This document shows, one piece after another, positions 1-9,851 of a stretch of DNA of 64,000 nt. Numbering within the stretch: position 1 is the first letter of the stretch; each line of letters begins with the position of its first letter. Below the pieces are notes generated by a model. It was not told the origin of the DNA. It was given only the letters and a program-made list of their open reading frames with translations, and did not search any database. Both the position numbers and the translations under genes were made by a program. The stretch covers positions 1-64,000 of the forward strand of contig JBFJOO010000006.1 of the NCBI GenBank assembly GCA_041617635.1, written 5' to 3'. Source of the stretch: JAABRB01 sp041617635. Lineage in GTDB: Bacteria > Pseudomonadota > Gammaproteobacteria > Burkholderiales > SG8-39.

Positions 1-39
1 CCGGCCGGTTTCCTCCCGTTACCCTCCTTCCCGCACTGG

Positions 40-63
40 AAAGGCCCGCGCGAGCGGGCCTTT
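40..63. terminator. Rho-independent-type hairpin
   Basis: Perfect 10-bp inverted repeat (AAAGGCCCGC / GCGGGCCTTT) with a 4-base GCGA loop. The arms carry A and T tracts on the two sides, so it can work on either strand. It lies 18 bp beyond the stop of the minus-strand argE gene and probably also ends whatever lies left of the window. Confidence 0.75.
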
Positions 64-81
64 CGGCTTTCTGCCGCGTGA

Positions 82-1263
82 CTAGCGGGAGAGTTCTTCG
101 GTCAAGCGTTCCATGAACGACTCACAGAGCGCGATCTGGTCGAGGGTGATGAATTCGTTCGGCTTGTGCGCCTGCTGTATGGAGCCGGGTCCGCAGATGA
201 TCGAGGGGATGCCGGCTTGCTGGAAGAGGCCAGCTTCCGTCGCATAGGCGACGCGAGCGACCGCGTCGTCGCGAGCGAGCGCACGGGCGAGTTCCGCGAG
301 CCTGTGATCTTCCTTCATGTCGAGGCCCGGAACGTCCGCGCTCGGCCGAATCTCGATGGCAGCGTCCGAGGCGACGCGCTTCATTTCCGGCTCCAGTACC
401 GAACGGGCGTATGACTCGATCTCACCGATCAAAGCCTGCGGGTCGGCCCCGGGCAGGTAGCGGAACTCGAACTGGAACTCGCAGTCGCGGGGCACGATAT
501 TGTGCGCGGTGCCGCCGCGTATCGTCCCGGTCTGCAGAGTCGTGAAGGGGACATCGAATCCGGGGCTGCGAGGCCCGGCTTCGCGGATGCGATCCGCCAT
601 GGCGCGAACGTGGACGATGAGCTTGGCCGCGTACTCGATTGCGTTCACGCCTTGCGGCGTGAGCGCCGAGTGCGCTTCGCGCCCGCGCACGCGGCAGCGA
701 TACACGTGCATGCCCTTTTGCGCGACGACGACCTGCATCGAGGTCGGTTCGCCCACCACACACCCGGCCGGGGCGATCCCGTTCGCGGCGAGATCCGCGA
801 GCAGACCGCGCACGCCGATGCAACCGACCTCTTCGTCGTAGGAGAGCGCGAGATGCACTGGGGCCCGCAGGTCGGCGGCGAGGAAGCGCGGCGTCATCGC
901 GAGCGCGACCGCGAGATAGCTCTTCATGTCCGCCGTGCCCCGTCCGAAGACGCGGTCGTCCTTGAGTGTCGCCTTGAACGGATCGGTCTCCCACGCCTGC
1001 CCATCCACCGGAACCACGTCGGTGTGGCCCGAAAGGACGATACCGGGTCGGGTTCCCGCGCCGACGGTCGCGAACAGGTTCGCCTTCCCGCCAGTCGCAT
1101 CGTAGGTGAGGCGCGCCGCGACGCCGTGCTCCTTCAACCAGTCCCGCACCCATTCGATGAGCCCGAGATTCGACTCGCGGCTCGTGGTGTCGAAACCGAC
1201 CAATCGCTCGAGTACTTCCCAGGTTGCGGTCTGGATCGGAAGGGCGACGCGTGCGTCCATCAT
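82..1263 (-). CDS. argE: Acetylornithine deacetylase (M20 family)
   Basis: 393-residue M20 metallopeptidase-fold enzyme expected to hydrolyse N2-acetyl-L-ornithine to ornithine and acetate in cytoplasmic arginine biosynthesis. The di-zinc signature is intact: GHTDVV (His80, Asp82), GRGTADMK (Asp112) and the catalytic acid pair DEE (Glu144/Glu145), followed by VGEPT. The length fits ArgE of proteobacteria, and the central insertion is the usual dimerisation domain. The start is one of two adjacent ATGs (the protein begins MMDAR). It stands alone on the minus strand, about 200 bp downstream of the aceA stop. A related M20 amidohydrolase such as succinyl-diaminopimelate desuccinylase is possible, but the sequence pattern (TREASNLGLIEW-like N-terminus, GRGTADMKSYLA) fits ArgE better. 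Confidence 0.9.
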   Translation of the reverse strand: MMDARVALPIQTATWEVLERLVGFDTTSRESNLGLIEWVRDWLKEHGVAARLTYDATGGKANLFATVGAGTRPGIVLSGHTDVVPVDGQAWETDPFKATLKDDRVFGRGTADMKSYLAVALAMTPRFLAADLRAPVHLALSYDEEVGCIGVRGLLADLAANGIAPAGCVVGEPTSMQVVVAQKGMHVYRCRVRGREAHSALTPQGVNAIEYAAKLIVHVRAMADRIREAGPRSPGFDVPFTTLQTGTIRGGTAHNIVPRDCEFQFEFRYLPGADPQALIGEIESYARSVLEPEMKRVASDAAIEIRPSADVPGLDMKEDHRLAELARALARDDAVARVAYATEAGLFQQAGIPSIICGPGSIQQAHKPNEFITLDQIALCESFMERLTEELSR

Positions 1264-1423
1264 CGGCAGGCGCGGTGGCGTTACATCGATGCGCGAGAGC
1301 AGAACGCTTCGATTCTACACCCGGCGTCACGCACACACGGAAGGCGCCGCCGCGACTCGGGGACGGAGCGGTTAGGCAGGGCAGCGCGCCGCCGGGCGGC
1401 GGCGAAGAAGACCGCAAGAAGAA

Positions 1424-1449
1424 GCCCGCACGCGCCGGGGCGTGCGGGC
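1424..1449 (-). terminator. Terminator of aceA
   Basis: Inverted repeat GCCCGCACG / CGTGCGGGC with an 8-base loop. Read on the minus strand it is followed by a T-rich run (CTTCTTCTT) and lies 15 bp past the isocitrate lyase stop codon, as expected for an intrinsic terminator. Confidence 0.75.
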
Positions 1450-1464
1450 GCGGCAATGAAGCGA

Positions 1465-2787
<1,323 letters not shown>

Positions 2788-2878
2788 GTCTCGACACCCC
2801 TTGTTGTTCCGGTTGCTGCACGCTTTAGGCCGGTTTCCCGCGCGGCTGCGTGGATATACCCATGGAAGTATGACAGTT

Positions 2879-2896
2879 ATTGTGCATCCGCACAAT
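2879..2896. promoter_or_regulatory. Palindromic operator candidate upstream of aceA
   Basis: Inverted repeat ATTGTGC-ATCC-GCACAAT (7-bp arms, 4-bp spacer) centred about 100 bp upstream of the aceA start. It sits inside the only clearly AT-rich stretch in this part of the window (about 2890-2955), which should hold the aceA promoter on the minus strand. The arrangement suggests a regulator binding site for the glyoxylate bypass. The regulator is not identifiable from the sequence. Confidence 0.45.
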
Positions 2897-3057
2897 TTTT
2901 TGTTCCCAAGCTTCTGGATAACTTACGTATATAAAATAGCTATTTAGGATCCATATTTTCATAGTCCGGGATGAAATGCCGGCAATAGAAACATACGGCT
3001 GCTGCGCCGCACGAGCGCCGCGTGAGGCATTCCTGAGCATCGGATGCGTCGGCCCGG

Positions 3058-4647
3058 TCAGCGCGGGCGCACCTGATGGGCGAGCGTGTACTCGTCGGTG
3101 CGCGGGGTGTATGCGAGATCCCTTCGCATGGCCCAGGTCACGACCTGGTGCTGCACCGGGATAATCGCCAGGTCGCGCATCGCGATTCGCAGAGCCGCCT
3201 GCGCGAGTGATTCGCGCTCGGCGTCGTCGAAGGTCGCGAGCGCGTTCTCGATCAGCCGGTCCACCGCGGGATTGCTGTAGCGACCCCAGTTCCAAGTGCC
3301 GTATCCTTTGTCGGCGTCGAAGGTCGCGACGATCGAGCGCAAGGCCAGATCGCCGGAAAAAGAACCCCAGCCGAGCATGGCGACGCTGAACTCGCGGTTA
3401 CGCGCCTTGCTCACGAACACGCTGAACGGAAACGCTTCCACATTGGCCCGGATCCCCACCCGCGTCAGCATGCGCGCCACGTCCTCCGCGATGCGGTAAT
3501 CGTTGAGATAGCGATCGTTGGGGGCGCTCAGAGTGAGGCCGAAACCGTTCGGGAATCCGGCGTCGGCGAGCAGCCTTCTCGCCCCGTCGGGATCGAAGGG
3601 TTCCGCACTGAGGTCCGCCGCGTGGCCAAAGACGCCCGGGGCAACGAGATTCGCGGTCGGCAGCGCGAGACCCTCCATCACGCGCTCGGCGATCACCTTC
3701 CGGTCGATCGCCTGCGAGATCGCGCGTCGCACCCGGAGGTCCTTGAGGGGGTTTGCCTCGAGTGGTCGCCCGGCGCGGTCGGTGAGTTTCGGCGATCGGT
3801 CAAATGCCTGGTCGAGCTGGAAGAATATGGTCCGCCAGGAAACCCGCTGCTCCAGGCGCACGGCGGAGTGGGCACGCAGCTTCACGACGTCGGCAGACGG
3901 AATCTGCTCGATCACGTCGACATTCCCGGCGAGCAGAGCGGCGGTGCGCGTGGCGTCGTCCGGCATCATCCGCAGGATCACCTTGCTCCAGGCGGGCCGG
4001 CTTCCCCAATAGGCGTCGTGGCGAGCCAGCTCAACGCTATGGCCGCGGCGGAACCGGTGCACGCGATAGGGGCCCGTTCCGATCGCCGCCCGGCCGCTGT
4101 CGAAATCTTCCGTGCTCGCGCGCCGTGCGGCGTGCCGCGAGACGATGAACACGGAGTTCAGATCGTAAGGCACCATCGCGTAGGGTCGCGCGGTCTTGAC
4201 GCGCACGGTGTACCGGTCGATCGCTTGCTTGTCTACGAGCGGGCGCGTAAAGGGGACGAAGGAACCTGGGCTGTTGCCGATAGTGCGCGGCCGATCGAGC
4301 GAGAAGACCACATCCGCAGCGGTGAGCTCGGTGCCGTCGTGAAACTTGACGTTGCGGCGCAGCTTGAATTCCCAGGTCGTGGGATTTACCGCGCGCCACG
4401 ATTCGGCGAGACCCGGGATCAGGCGCGCGTTCTCGTCCACCCGCGTGAGCGCGTCGAACACATGCCAGCCAAGGTTATTGTTGGCCGCGACGTTAAAGAA
4501 GTGCGGGTCGAGCGAGCTGACCTCGGATGCCACGGCAATGCGCAGCTCCGACGCTTGGCCCCCGGCCGGCGGCAACAAGGCGAGAAAGGCCAGCAGGACA
4601 AGTCGACCGCGGCGGGTCACGGGATTCTCTTGCGTCGCGCCGCCCAT
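3058..4647 (-). CDS. ABC-type dipeptide/oligopeptide substrate-binding protein (SBP_bac_5)
   Basis: 529-residue periplasmic solute-binding protein of the DppA/OppA type. An N-terminal signal peptide (RRGRLVLLAFLALLPPAGG, then QASE) precedes the mature start LRIAVASEVSSLDPHF. Family motifs include LAESWRAVNPTTWEFKLR, NVKFHDGTELTAADVVFS and RRAISQAIDR. Such proteins bind peptides, opines, nickel chelates or other solutes, so the ligand cannot be assigned. No permease or ATPase genes are next to it, so it is an orphan binding protein that presumably serves a transporter encoded elsewhere. The start is uncertain: ATG at 4647 or the GTG at 4620, which would place the signal peptide at the very N-terminus. 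Neither has a strong ribosome-binding site. Confidence 0.85.
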   Translation of the reverse strand: MGGATQENPVTRRGRLVLLAFLALLPPAGGQASELRIAVASEVSSLDPHFFNVAANNNLGWHVFDALTRVDENARLIPGLAESWRAVNPTTWEFKLRRNVKFHDGTELTAADVVFSLDRPRTIGNSPGSFVPFTRPLVDKQAIDRYTVRVKTARPYAMVPYDLNSVFIVSRHAARRASTEDFDSGRAAIGTGPYRVHRFRRGHSVELARHDAYWGSRPAWSKVILRMMPDDATRTAALLAGNVDVIEQIPSADVVKLRAHSAVRLEQRVSWRTIFFQLDQAFDRSPKLTDRAGRPLEANPLKDLRVRRAISQAIDRKVIAERVMEGLALPTANLVAPGVFGHAADLSAEPFDPDGARRLLADAGFPNGFGLTLSAPNDRYLNDYRIAEDVARMLTRVGIRANVEAFPFSVFVSKARNREFSVAMLGWGSFSGDLALRSIVATFDADKGYGTWNWGRYSNPAVDRLIENALATFDDAERESLAQAALRIAMRDLAIIPVQHQVVTWAMRRDLAYTPRTDEYTLAHQVRPR

Positions 4648-4772
4648 CCGGCGCGGTTGCGGGGCGGATGGATTATAGGCGCTGGGCGGTCCCGCGCCTC
4701 ACGGCGGGGCGATCACGAGTCCGCAAAAGCCGTAGAATCCACGACTCGACGCCCTGTCACCCGAATGCAACG

Positions 4773-5882
4773 ATGACCCTCACACCGATAAGCGAGCTGA
4801 TCGCCGATCTCAAGGCCGGCCGAATGATCGTCCTGGTCGATGACGAGCACCGCGAAAACGAGGGGGATCTCATCGTGGCGGCGGATTGCGTCTCCCCGGA
4901 GGCGATCAACTTCATGGCGAAGCACGGCCGGGGGTTGATCTGCATGCCCATCACCGAGGAGCGCGCGCGCCAGCTCAAGCTCCCGCTGATGGTGCAGGAG
5001 AATCGCGCACCGCATGGCACGGCGTTCACGGTCTCGATCGAGGCGGCGAGCGGCGTCACCACCGGAATCTCGGCATATGATCGGGCGCACACCATTCGGG
5101 TCGCGGCTGCACCCAACGCGAAGCCCGAGGACATCGTGACGCCGGGACACGTGTTTCCGCTGGTCGCCAAGCCGGGCGGCGTTCTGGTGCGTGCAGGTCA
5201 CACCGAGGCATGCTGCGACCTCGTGCAGATGGCCGGATTCAGCCCCTCCGCAGTGCTCTGCGAGATCATGAAGGACGACGGCACGATGGCGCGACTTCCG
5301 GATCTCGCCGTCTTTGCGCGGGAGCACGGGCTGAAGATCGGTTCGATCGCCGACCTGATTCACTTCCGCAGCCAGACCGAGACGCTCGTGCGGCGGGTGA
5401 CCGAGCGCGACATCATGACCACGTCCGGGTCGTTCCGGCTGATCATCTACATCGAGCGGATCAGCGGGGCGACGCACCTCGCGCTGGTGCGCGGCGACGT
5501 CGATCCGGCAAGCGAAACGCTCGTGCGCGTGCACGAGCCGACTTCGTTCGTCGATCTGATCGACTCCGACCCCGGCAGGCATTCGTGGAGTGTGCACGAA
5601 GCGCTCGACACGATCTCCGCGGCGGGCAAGGGCGTCATGGTGCTGCTGAACTGCGCGGAAAGTCCCGGCCAGCTGATCGAGCGGGTTGCCGCCAGCGCGA
5701 CCAATCCGGTCGGCAAATCCGAGCTCCTGACCTATGGCATCGGCGCGCAGATTCTGCGCGACCTCAATGTCGGTCGCATGCGTCTGATGTCGAACCCGCG
5801 CAAGATGCCGAGCGTGGCGGGCTGGGAGCTCGAGATCACGGGTTACGTGCAGAAGGCCTCCGCAACGAAGGGCGCGACGTGA
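4773..5882 (+). CDS. ribBA: 3,4-dihydroxy-2-butanone-4-phosphate synthase with degenerate GTP cyclohydrolase II domain (RibBX type)
   Basis: 369 residues, two domains. The N-terminal RibB domain (about 1-205) converts ribulose 5-phosphate to 3,4-dihydroxy-2-butanone 4-phosphate for riboflavin synthesis. Its acidic motif DDEHRENEGD and the RAGHTEA motif are intact. The C-terminal half aligns with GTP cyclohydrolase II but has lost the zinc site: where active RibA has the cysteine cluster (ECLTGDxFGSxRCDC), this protein reads VHEPTSFVDLID with no cysteines. It therefore should not hydrolyse GTP, and a separate RibA must exist elsewhere. Such hybrids are known in proteobacteria as RibBX. Its stop overlaps the GTG of ribH by 4 bases. 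No FMN riboswitch is visible in the roughly 125 bp upstream. Confidence 0.92.
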   Translation: MTLTPISELIADLKAGRMIVLVDDEHRENEGDLIVAADCVSPEAINFMAKHGRGLICMPITEERARQLKLPLMVQENRAPHGTAFTVSIEAASGVTTGISAYDRAHTIRVAAAPNAKPEDIVTPGHVFPLVAKPGGVLVRAGHTEACCDLVQMAGFSPSAVLCEIMKDDGTMARLPDLAVFAREHGLKIGSIADLIHFRSQTETLVRRVTERDIMTTSGSFRLIIYIERISGATHLALVRGDVDPASETLVRVHEPTSFVDLIDSDPGRHSWSVHEALDTISAAGKGVMVLLNCAESPGQLIERVAASATNPVGKSELLTYGIGAQILRDLNVGRMRLMSNPRKMPSVAGWELEITGYVQKASATKGAT

Positions 5883-6343
5883 AAGAGCTCGCGGTCGAGC
5901 TGCAGGGGGAGGGGCTGCGCATCGGCGTCGTGCGCAGCCGCTTCAACGAGGGGATCGGCAGGGCGTCGCTCGAGGCCTGCATTGCCAGGCTCGCCGAGCT
6001 CGGCGTGCACGCCGACGACGTGACAGTCGTGAGCGTGGCCGGCGCGCTTGAGGCGCCGCTCGCCCTGCAACGGCTCGCCGGCACCGGCAAGTACGACGCG
6101 CTGATCGCGCTCGGCGCGGTGATCCGCGGCGAGACCTACCACTTCGAGATCGTCGCGAACGAATCCTCCGCGGGAATCGCCCAGGTGGCGCTCGATGCGG
6201 GCGTTCCGGTCGCGAACGGCGTGCTCACCACCAATACGGAAGCACAGGCGCAGGAGCGCGCCGTTGGCAAGGGACGCGACTGCGCCGAAGTCGCGGTGGA
6301 AATGGCGGCGCTCCTCCGGCTGATAGACAGGAAGCATCGATGA
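5879..6343 (+). CDS. ribH: 6,7-dimethyl-8-ribityllumazine synthase
   Basis: 154-residue lumazine synthase that condenses 5-amino-6-ribitylaminouracil with 3,4-dihydroxybutanone phosphate, the penultimate step to riboflavin. Visible motifs are the N-terminal SRFNEGI, the GALEAPLAL loop and the catalytic segment IRGETYHFEIV with its conserved His, followed by GVLTTNTEAQA. The start is a GTG at 5879 that overlaps the upstream TGA (GTGA), which implies translational coupling. Its own stop overlaps the nusB start (ATGA). The length is normal for the family. Confidence 0.95.
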   Translation: MKELAVELQGEGLRIGVVRSRFNEGIGRASLEACIARLAELGVHADDVTVVSVAGALEAPLALQRLAGTGKYDALIALGAVIRGETYHFEIVANESSAGIAQVALDAGVPVANGVLTTNTEAQAQERAVGKGRDCAEVAVEMAALLRLIDRKHR

Positions 6344-6771
6344 AGCCTTCGCGCCGCCGCTCGCGCGAGTTCGCGCTGCAGAGCCTGTACCAGTGGCGGG
6401 TCGGCAAGAACCGGGCAGAGGACATCGCGCGGCAGGCTACCGAGGCGGAGGGTTTTGGCAAGGCGGACAGCGAGTACTTCGCGCGCCTCTTCAACGGGAC
6501 CGTCGACGCGGCGTCGGCGCTCGAAGCCGAGATCGCTCCACTGCTTGACCGCCGGGCGCAGGAGCTTGCGCCGATCGAACTGGCCATCCTGCTCCTCGGG
6601 GCGTTCGAGCTGAGGCATTCCCCCGAGGTCCCCTATCGCGTCGTGATCAACGAGGCGGTGGAGCTCGCCAAGGCATACGGTGGCACCGACGGACACAAGT
6701 ACGTGAATGCGGTGCTGGACAAGCTGGCTCAGCGCCTGCGCGTGGCCGAGCGCACCGCGGAGGGCGCCTGA
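6340..6771 (+). CDS. nusB: Transcription antitermination factor NusB
   Basis: 143-residue all-helical RNA-binding protein that, with NusE, binds boxA RNA in rRNA antitermination. The sequence opens with the conserved basic helix SRRRSREFALQSLYQW and ends with the family segment VPYRVVINEAVELAKAYGGTDGHKYVN (quoted here only as the conserved C-terminal block beginning VPYRVVINE). It is coupled to ribH by an ATGA overlap. The ribH-nusB order is standard in beta- and gammaproteobacteria. Confidence 0.95.
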   Translation: MKPSRRRSREFALQSLYQWRVGKNRAEDIARQATEAEGFGKADSEYFARLFNGTVDAASALEAEIAPLLDRRAQELAPIELAILLLGAFELRHSPEVPYRVVINEAVELAKAYGGTDGHKYVNAVLDKLAQRLRVAERTAEGA

Positions 6772-6830
6772 CGCCGGCGCGCGCGCGGCGCGCGGCCTCG
6801 CCGGCCTCGCTGGACGAGGGATACGTAAGG

Positions 6831-7793
6831 ATGCCGTCAGAGTTCGAGGTGATCGCGCGGTTCTTCACGCGGCCTTCGCGCACCGCGGCGCTCGGCGTCG
6901 GCGACGATTGCGCGCTGGTGCGAATTCCCGCGGATCTCGCCCTCGCCGTGACGACCGACCTGCTGGTCGAGGGCACGCACTTCCTGCCGGACAGCGATCC
7001 CAGCAAGCTCGGCCACAAGGCCCTCGCGGTGAACATCTCCGATCTGGCCGCGATGGGTGCCGATCCGCGCTGGGCCACCCTCTCGCTTGTCTTGCCGGCG
7101 GTGGACGAGTCCTGGCTCGAAGAGTTTGCGCGCGGTCTGTTCGACCTTGCCGGCCGCTATGGCGTGGAGATCATCGGTGGCGACACGACGCGCGGACCGC
7201 GCACGGTGTCGATCACGGCGCTCGGCACGCTGCCGCCCGGATTGGCGCTGCGCCGTGACGGTGCGCGCGCGGGCGAGGATGTCTGGCTCTCGGGCGCGAC
7301 GGGCGATGCGGCGCTCGGGCTGGCGCACCTGCGCGGGAGGCTGAAACTGTCCGACCCGGCCGCGCGCCTCTGTCGCGCGCGACTCGACACGCCGGTGCCT
7401 CGCGTGGAGCTCGGCCGCCGATTGCGAGGTCTCGCGTCCAGCGCGATCGATGTTTCCGACGGTCTGGTCGCCGATCTCGGTCACATCCTCGGACGCTCCG
7501 GAGTTGGCGCGGAACTGTGGCTCGACGATCTGCCGCGATCCACGGCGCTGGCCGAGTGCGCCGATGCCGTCCTCGCACGCGAATGCCTGCTCGGCGGTGG
7601 AGACGACTACGAGCTCCTCTTCACGGTGCCCCAGGAACGGCGTGCGGCGATTTTGACCCTCGCCGGGGAGGTCGGCTTGCCTCTGACGCGGATCGGGCGC
7701 ACCGTCGCGGGCGCGCCGCAAGTCAGCGTGCTGGATGGTGCCGGTCAACCCGTACCGGCTGGACCGGGCGGCTACGATCATTTCCGAGCATGA
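6831..7793 (+). CDS. thiL: Thiamine-monophosphate kinase
   Basis: 320-residue PurM/ThiL-fold kinase that phosphorylates thiamine monophosphate to the active cofactor thiamine diphosphate. The N-terminal block FEVIARFF, the metal-binding GVGDDCALV, TTDLLVEGTHF and the ISDLAAMGADP motif are intact. The C-terminal GGGDDYELLFTVP motif is also present. It lies 59 bp after nusB and overlaps pgpA by ATGA, so it belongs to the same transcription unit. Confidence 0.95.
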   Translation: MPSEFEVIARFFTRPSRTAALGVGDDCALVRIPADLALAVTTDLLVEGTHFLPDSDPSKLGHKALAVNISDLAAMGADPRWATLSLVLPAVDESWLEEFARGLFDLAGRYGVEIIGGDTTRGPRTVSITALGTLPPGLALRRDGARAGEDVWLSGATGDAALGLAHLRGRLKLSDPAARLCRARLDTPVPRVELGRRLRGLASSAIDVSDGLVADLGHILGRSGVGAELWLDDLPRSTALAECADAVLARECLLGGGDDYELLFTVPQERRAAILTLAGEVGLPLTRIGRTVAGAPQVSVLDGAGQPVPAGPGGYDHFRA

Positions 7794-8296
7794 CCGACCG
7801 CGCATCGACGGCCGGCGCGCGGCCCTCCGTCGTTTTTCTGCTGTCGCATCCGGCGCATTTCGTCGCGCTCGGATTCGGAACCGGGCTTGCACCGGCCGCG
7901 CCCGGCACCGTCGGTACGCTGCTGGCCTTTCCGATCTTTGCGGTGCTGGAGCGCTGGCTCAGTCCCGCCGGCACGCTCGCCTTGCTTCCGGCGCTGTTTG
8001 CGCTCGGCGTATGGGCATGCGGGCGCACCGGGCGGGCGCTGGGCGCCGCCGACCACTCGGCGATGAATTGGGACGAGATCGTCGCTTTTCTGCTGGTGCT
8101 GGCATTCACCCCTCCTGGCCTCGCCTGGCAGGTTGCGGCGTTCTGCGCATTCCGTGTGTTCGATATAGCGAAGCCGCCGCCGATTCGCTACCTCGATCGC
8201 ACGGTGAAGGGTGGATTCGGGGTCATGGTCGACGATCTGCTCGCTGCGTTCTACACCCTGCTCCTGCTCGCAGCCGCGCGCATGCTGCTTGGATGA
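7790..8296 (+). CDS. pgpA: Phosphatidylglycerophosphatase A
   Basis: 168-residue membrane phosphatase that dephosphorylates phosphatidylglycerophosphate to phosphatidylglycerol. It shows the family N-terminal GFGTGLAPAAPGTVGTL, the acidic NWDEIV motif and the C-terminal FRVFDIAKPPPIRYLD followed by GGFGVMVDDLLA. Three to four hydrophobic segments are visible. It starts at the ATG overlapping the thiL stop. The thiL-pgpA pair is a common proteobacterial arrangement. Confidence 0.94.
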   Translation: MTDRASTAGARPSVVFLLSHPAHFVALGFGTGLAPAAPGTVGTLLAFPIFAVLERWLSPAGTLALLPALFALGVWACGRTGRALGAADHSAMNWDEIVAFLLVLAFTPPGLAWQVAAFCAFRVFDIAKPPPIRYLDRTVKGGFGVMVDDLLAAFYTLLLLAAARMLLG

Positions 8297-8359
8297 GCGC
8301 CCGTCGTCGCGGCGCGTCGCGGCCTCTCGCGTAGAATTCTCCTACCAGGGACGCACGGC

Positions 8360-8851
8360 ATGTCCGAATCCACTCTGCAAGCCCTCGCCGAGAAGTTGGG
8401 CGCGTGCCTGAAGGCAGCCGGCCTGCAGCTCGCCTGTGCGGAATCCTGCACCGGCGGCTGGGTCGCGCAGGCGGTCACGGCAGTGGCGGGTAGCTCGGAC
8501 TGGTTCGACCGCGGCTTCGTCACCTATTCGAACGCGGCGAAGCAGGAAATGCTCGACGTGGGGACCGAGACGCTCGAGCGTTTCGGCGCGGTGAGCGAGG
8601 AGACCGCGCGCGAAATGGCGCGCGGCGCTCTGGCACGCAGCCGGGCCGGCATTGCGCTCGCGGTCACCGGGGTCGCCGGCCCCACCGGCGGAACGCCGGC
8701 AAAGCCGGTCGGAATGGTTTGTTTCGCGTGGAGTCGGCGCAACGGCGCGACCGAGAGCAAGACGCTGCGCTTCGCCGGCGACCGGGAGCAGGTCCGGCGC
8801 CAGTCGGTCGTCGTGGCGCTCGAAGGGGTGCTCGAGCGGCTTGCTCGCTAA
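8360..8851 (+). CDS. pncC: Nicotinamide-nucleotide amidohydrolase (CinA C-terminal domain protein)
   Basis: 163-residue stand-alone CinA C-terminal domain that deamidates nicotinamide mononucleotide to nicotinate mononucleotide in pyridine nucleotide recycling. The catalytic block AESCTGG is at about residues 28-34, followed by the YSNAAK and VTGVAGPTGGTPAKPVG motifs. It lacks the N-terminal MoaB-like half of full-length CinA, as is usual for PncC. It sits 63 bp after pgpA and 23 bp before an exported methyltransferase. Confidence 0.92.
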   Translation: MSESTLQALAEKLGACLKAAGLQLACAESCTGGWVAQAVTAVAGSSDWFDRGFVTYSNAAKQEMLDVGTETLERFGAVSEETAREMARGALARSRAGIALAVTGVAGPTGGTPAKPVGMVCFAWSRRNGATESKTLRFAGDREQVRRQSVVVALEGVLERLAR

Positions 8852-8874
8852 CCATTCGGAGACCGGGCACTGCG

Positions 8875-9762
8875 ATGACGTACTTCGATGAGCTTCGATC
8901 ACGCACTCGCCGTCGGTTGCTTGCCGCGCTTCCGTTCGTGGCGCTTGCGCCCGCAGTCGCCCTCGCCCAGCGCAAAGCGGCGCCCTACGTCCCGACCCCA
9001 TGGCCGATCGTCGATGCCATGCTGGATCTCGCCCGGGTTGGCCGCGAAGATCTCCTGGTCGACCTTGGTTGTGGCGACGGGCGCCTGGTCGTCACTGCGG
9101 CCAAGCGATTCGGCGCGCGCGGCTATGGCGTCGACATCAAGCCGGAGCTCGTCGCGCTCGCGAACCGGAATGCTGCCGAGGCCGGCGTCGCCAGCCGGGT
9201 GCGCTTCGAGGAACGCGATCTCTTCCAGACTGATCTGCGCGACGCAACCGTGCTGACGCTCTACCTCCTCCCGCAGATGGTCGTGGAGCTCGTTCCGCGG
9301 ATCCTCGCGCAGATGCCGGCGGGCGCGCGGGTCGTATCACACGACTACGGGCTCACCCCCTGGCCGCCGGAAAAGCATGTTGAGCTCGACGTGCCCGAGA
9401 AGAAGCCCATCAGCGGGACCACGTACACCGTGCTCTATCTGTACATCGTCCCCGCACGGCTGGCGGGCGAGTGGCGACTCGAATTGCCCGCATCGCTGGC
9501 GCCGCGTCCGGCCCGACTCGTGATCACCCAGGAGCCGTTCAAATCCGCCGCGACGCTGACGATCGGGGCGCGGACCGTTGAAGTCGAGGAGATCGTCGTG
9601 CACGGCGATGTCGTGCGAATAGTGCTGCCGCCGCTCGCTCCAGGCGGGCCGCGCGTCCACCTGGCCGGCCGGGCCAGTGGCGGATCGCTGGCAGGAACGT
9701 TGCAATCCGGCCGCGGGCGGGGCGCGTGGCAGGCCTCACGCGTCGGGACTGCTGCGCCCTAG
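8875..9762 (+). CDS. SAM-dependent methyltransferase with N-terminal export signal
   Basis: 295 residues. The N-terminus has a twin-arginine-like basic region (RSRTRRR) and a hydrophobic core LLAALPFVALAPAVALA ending in a signal peptidase-like ALA-Q site near residue 31. This is followed by a class I methyltransferase domain: motif I LVDLGCGDGRLVV (residues 61-73), the ribose-binding acid in YGVDIKPE and a motif IV-like region HDYGL. It resembles the FAM173/ATPSCKMT-like lysine methyltransferase group. A roughly 100-residue, probably beta-rich C-terminal domain follows. Export is odd for an enzyme needing cytoplasmic SAM; the leader could instead be a membrane anchor. The ATG at 8875 is chosen because it starts the signal sequence just after pncC. 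Confidence 0.75.
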   Translation: MTYFDELRSRTRRRLLAALPFVALAPAVALAQRKAAPYVPTPWPIVDAMLDLARVGREDLLVDLGCGDGRLVVTAAKRFGARGYGVDIKPELVALANRNAAEAGVASRVRFEERDLFQTDLRDATVLTLYLLPQMVVELVPRILAQMPAGARVVSHDYGLTPWPPEKHVELDVPEKKPISGTTYTVLYLYIVPARLAGEWRLELPASLAPRPARLVITQEPFKSAATLTIGARTVEVEEIVVHGDVVRIVLPPLAPGGPRVHLAGRASGGSLAGTLQSGRGRGAWQASRVGTAAP

Positions 9763-9851
9763 CGCCGAGTTCGCGGTGGCACGGCGAGAATAATCGCCGG
9801 AGACCTGAATTTGCACTCCCCTCCGAGGTCCAATCGGAGTAGATTTTTCAC

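Noticed and set aside
4648..4772. FMN riboswitch upstream of ribBA
   Set aside because: The conserved FMN aptamer blocks could not be found in the short leader.
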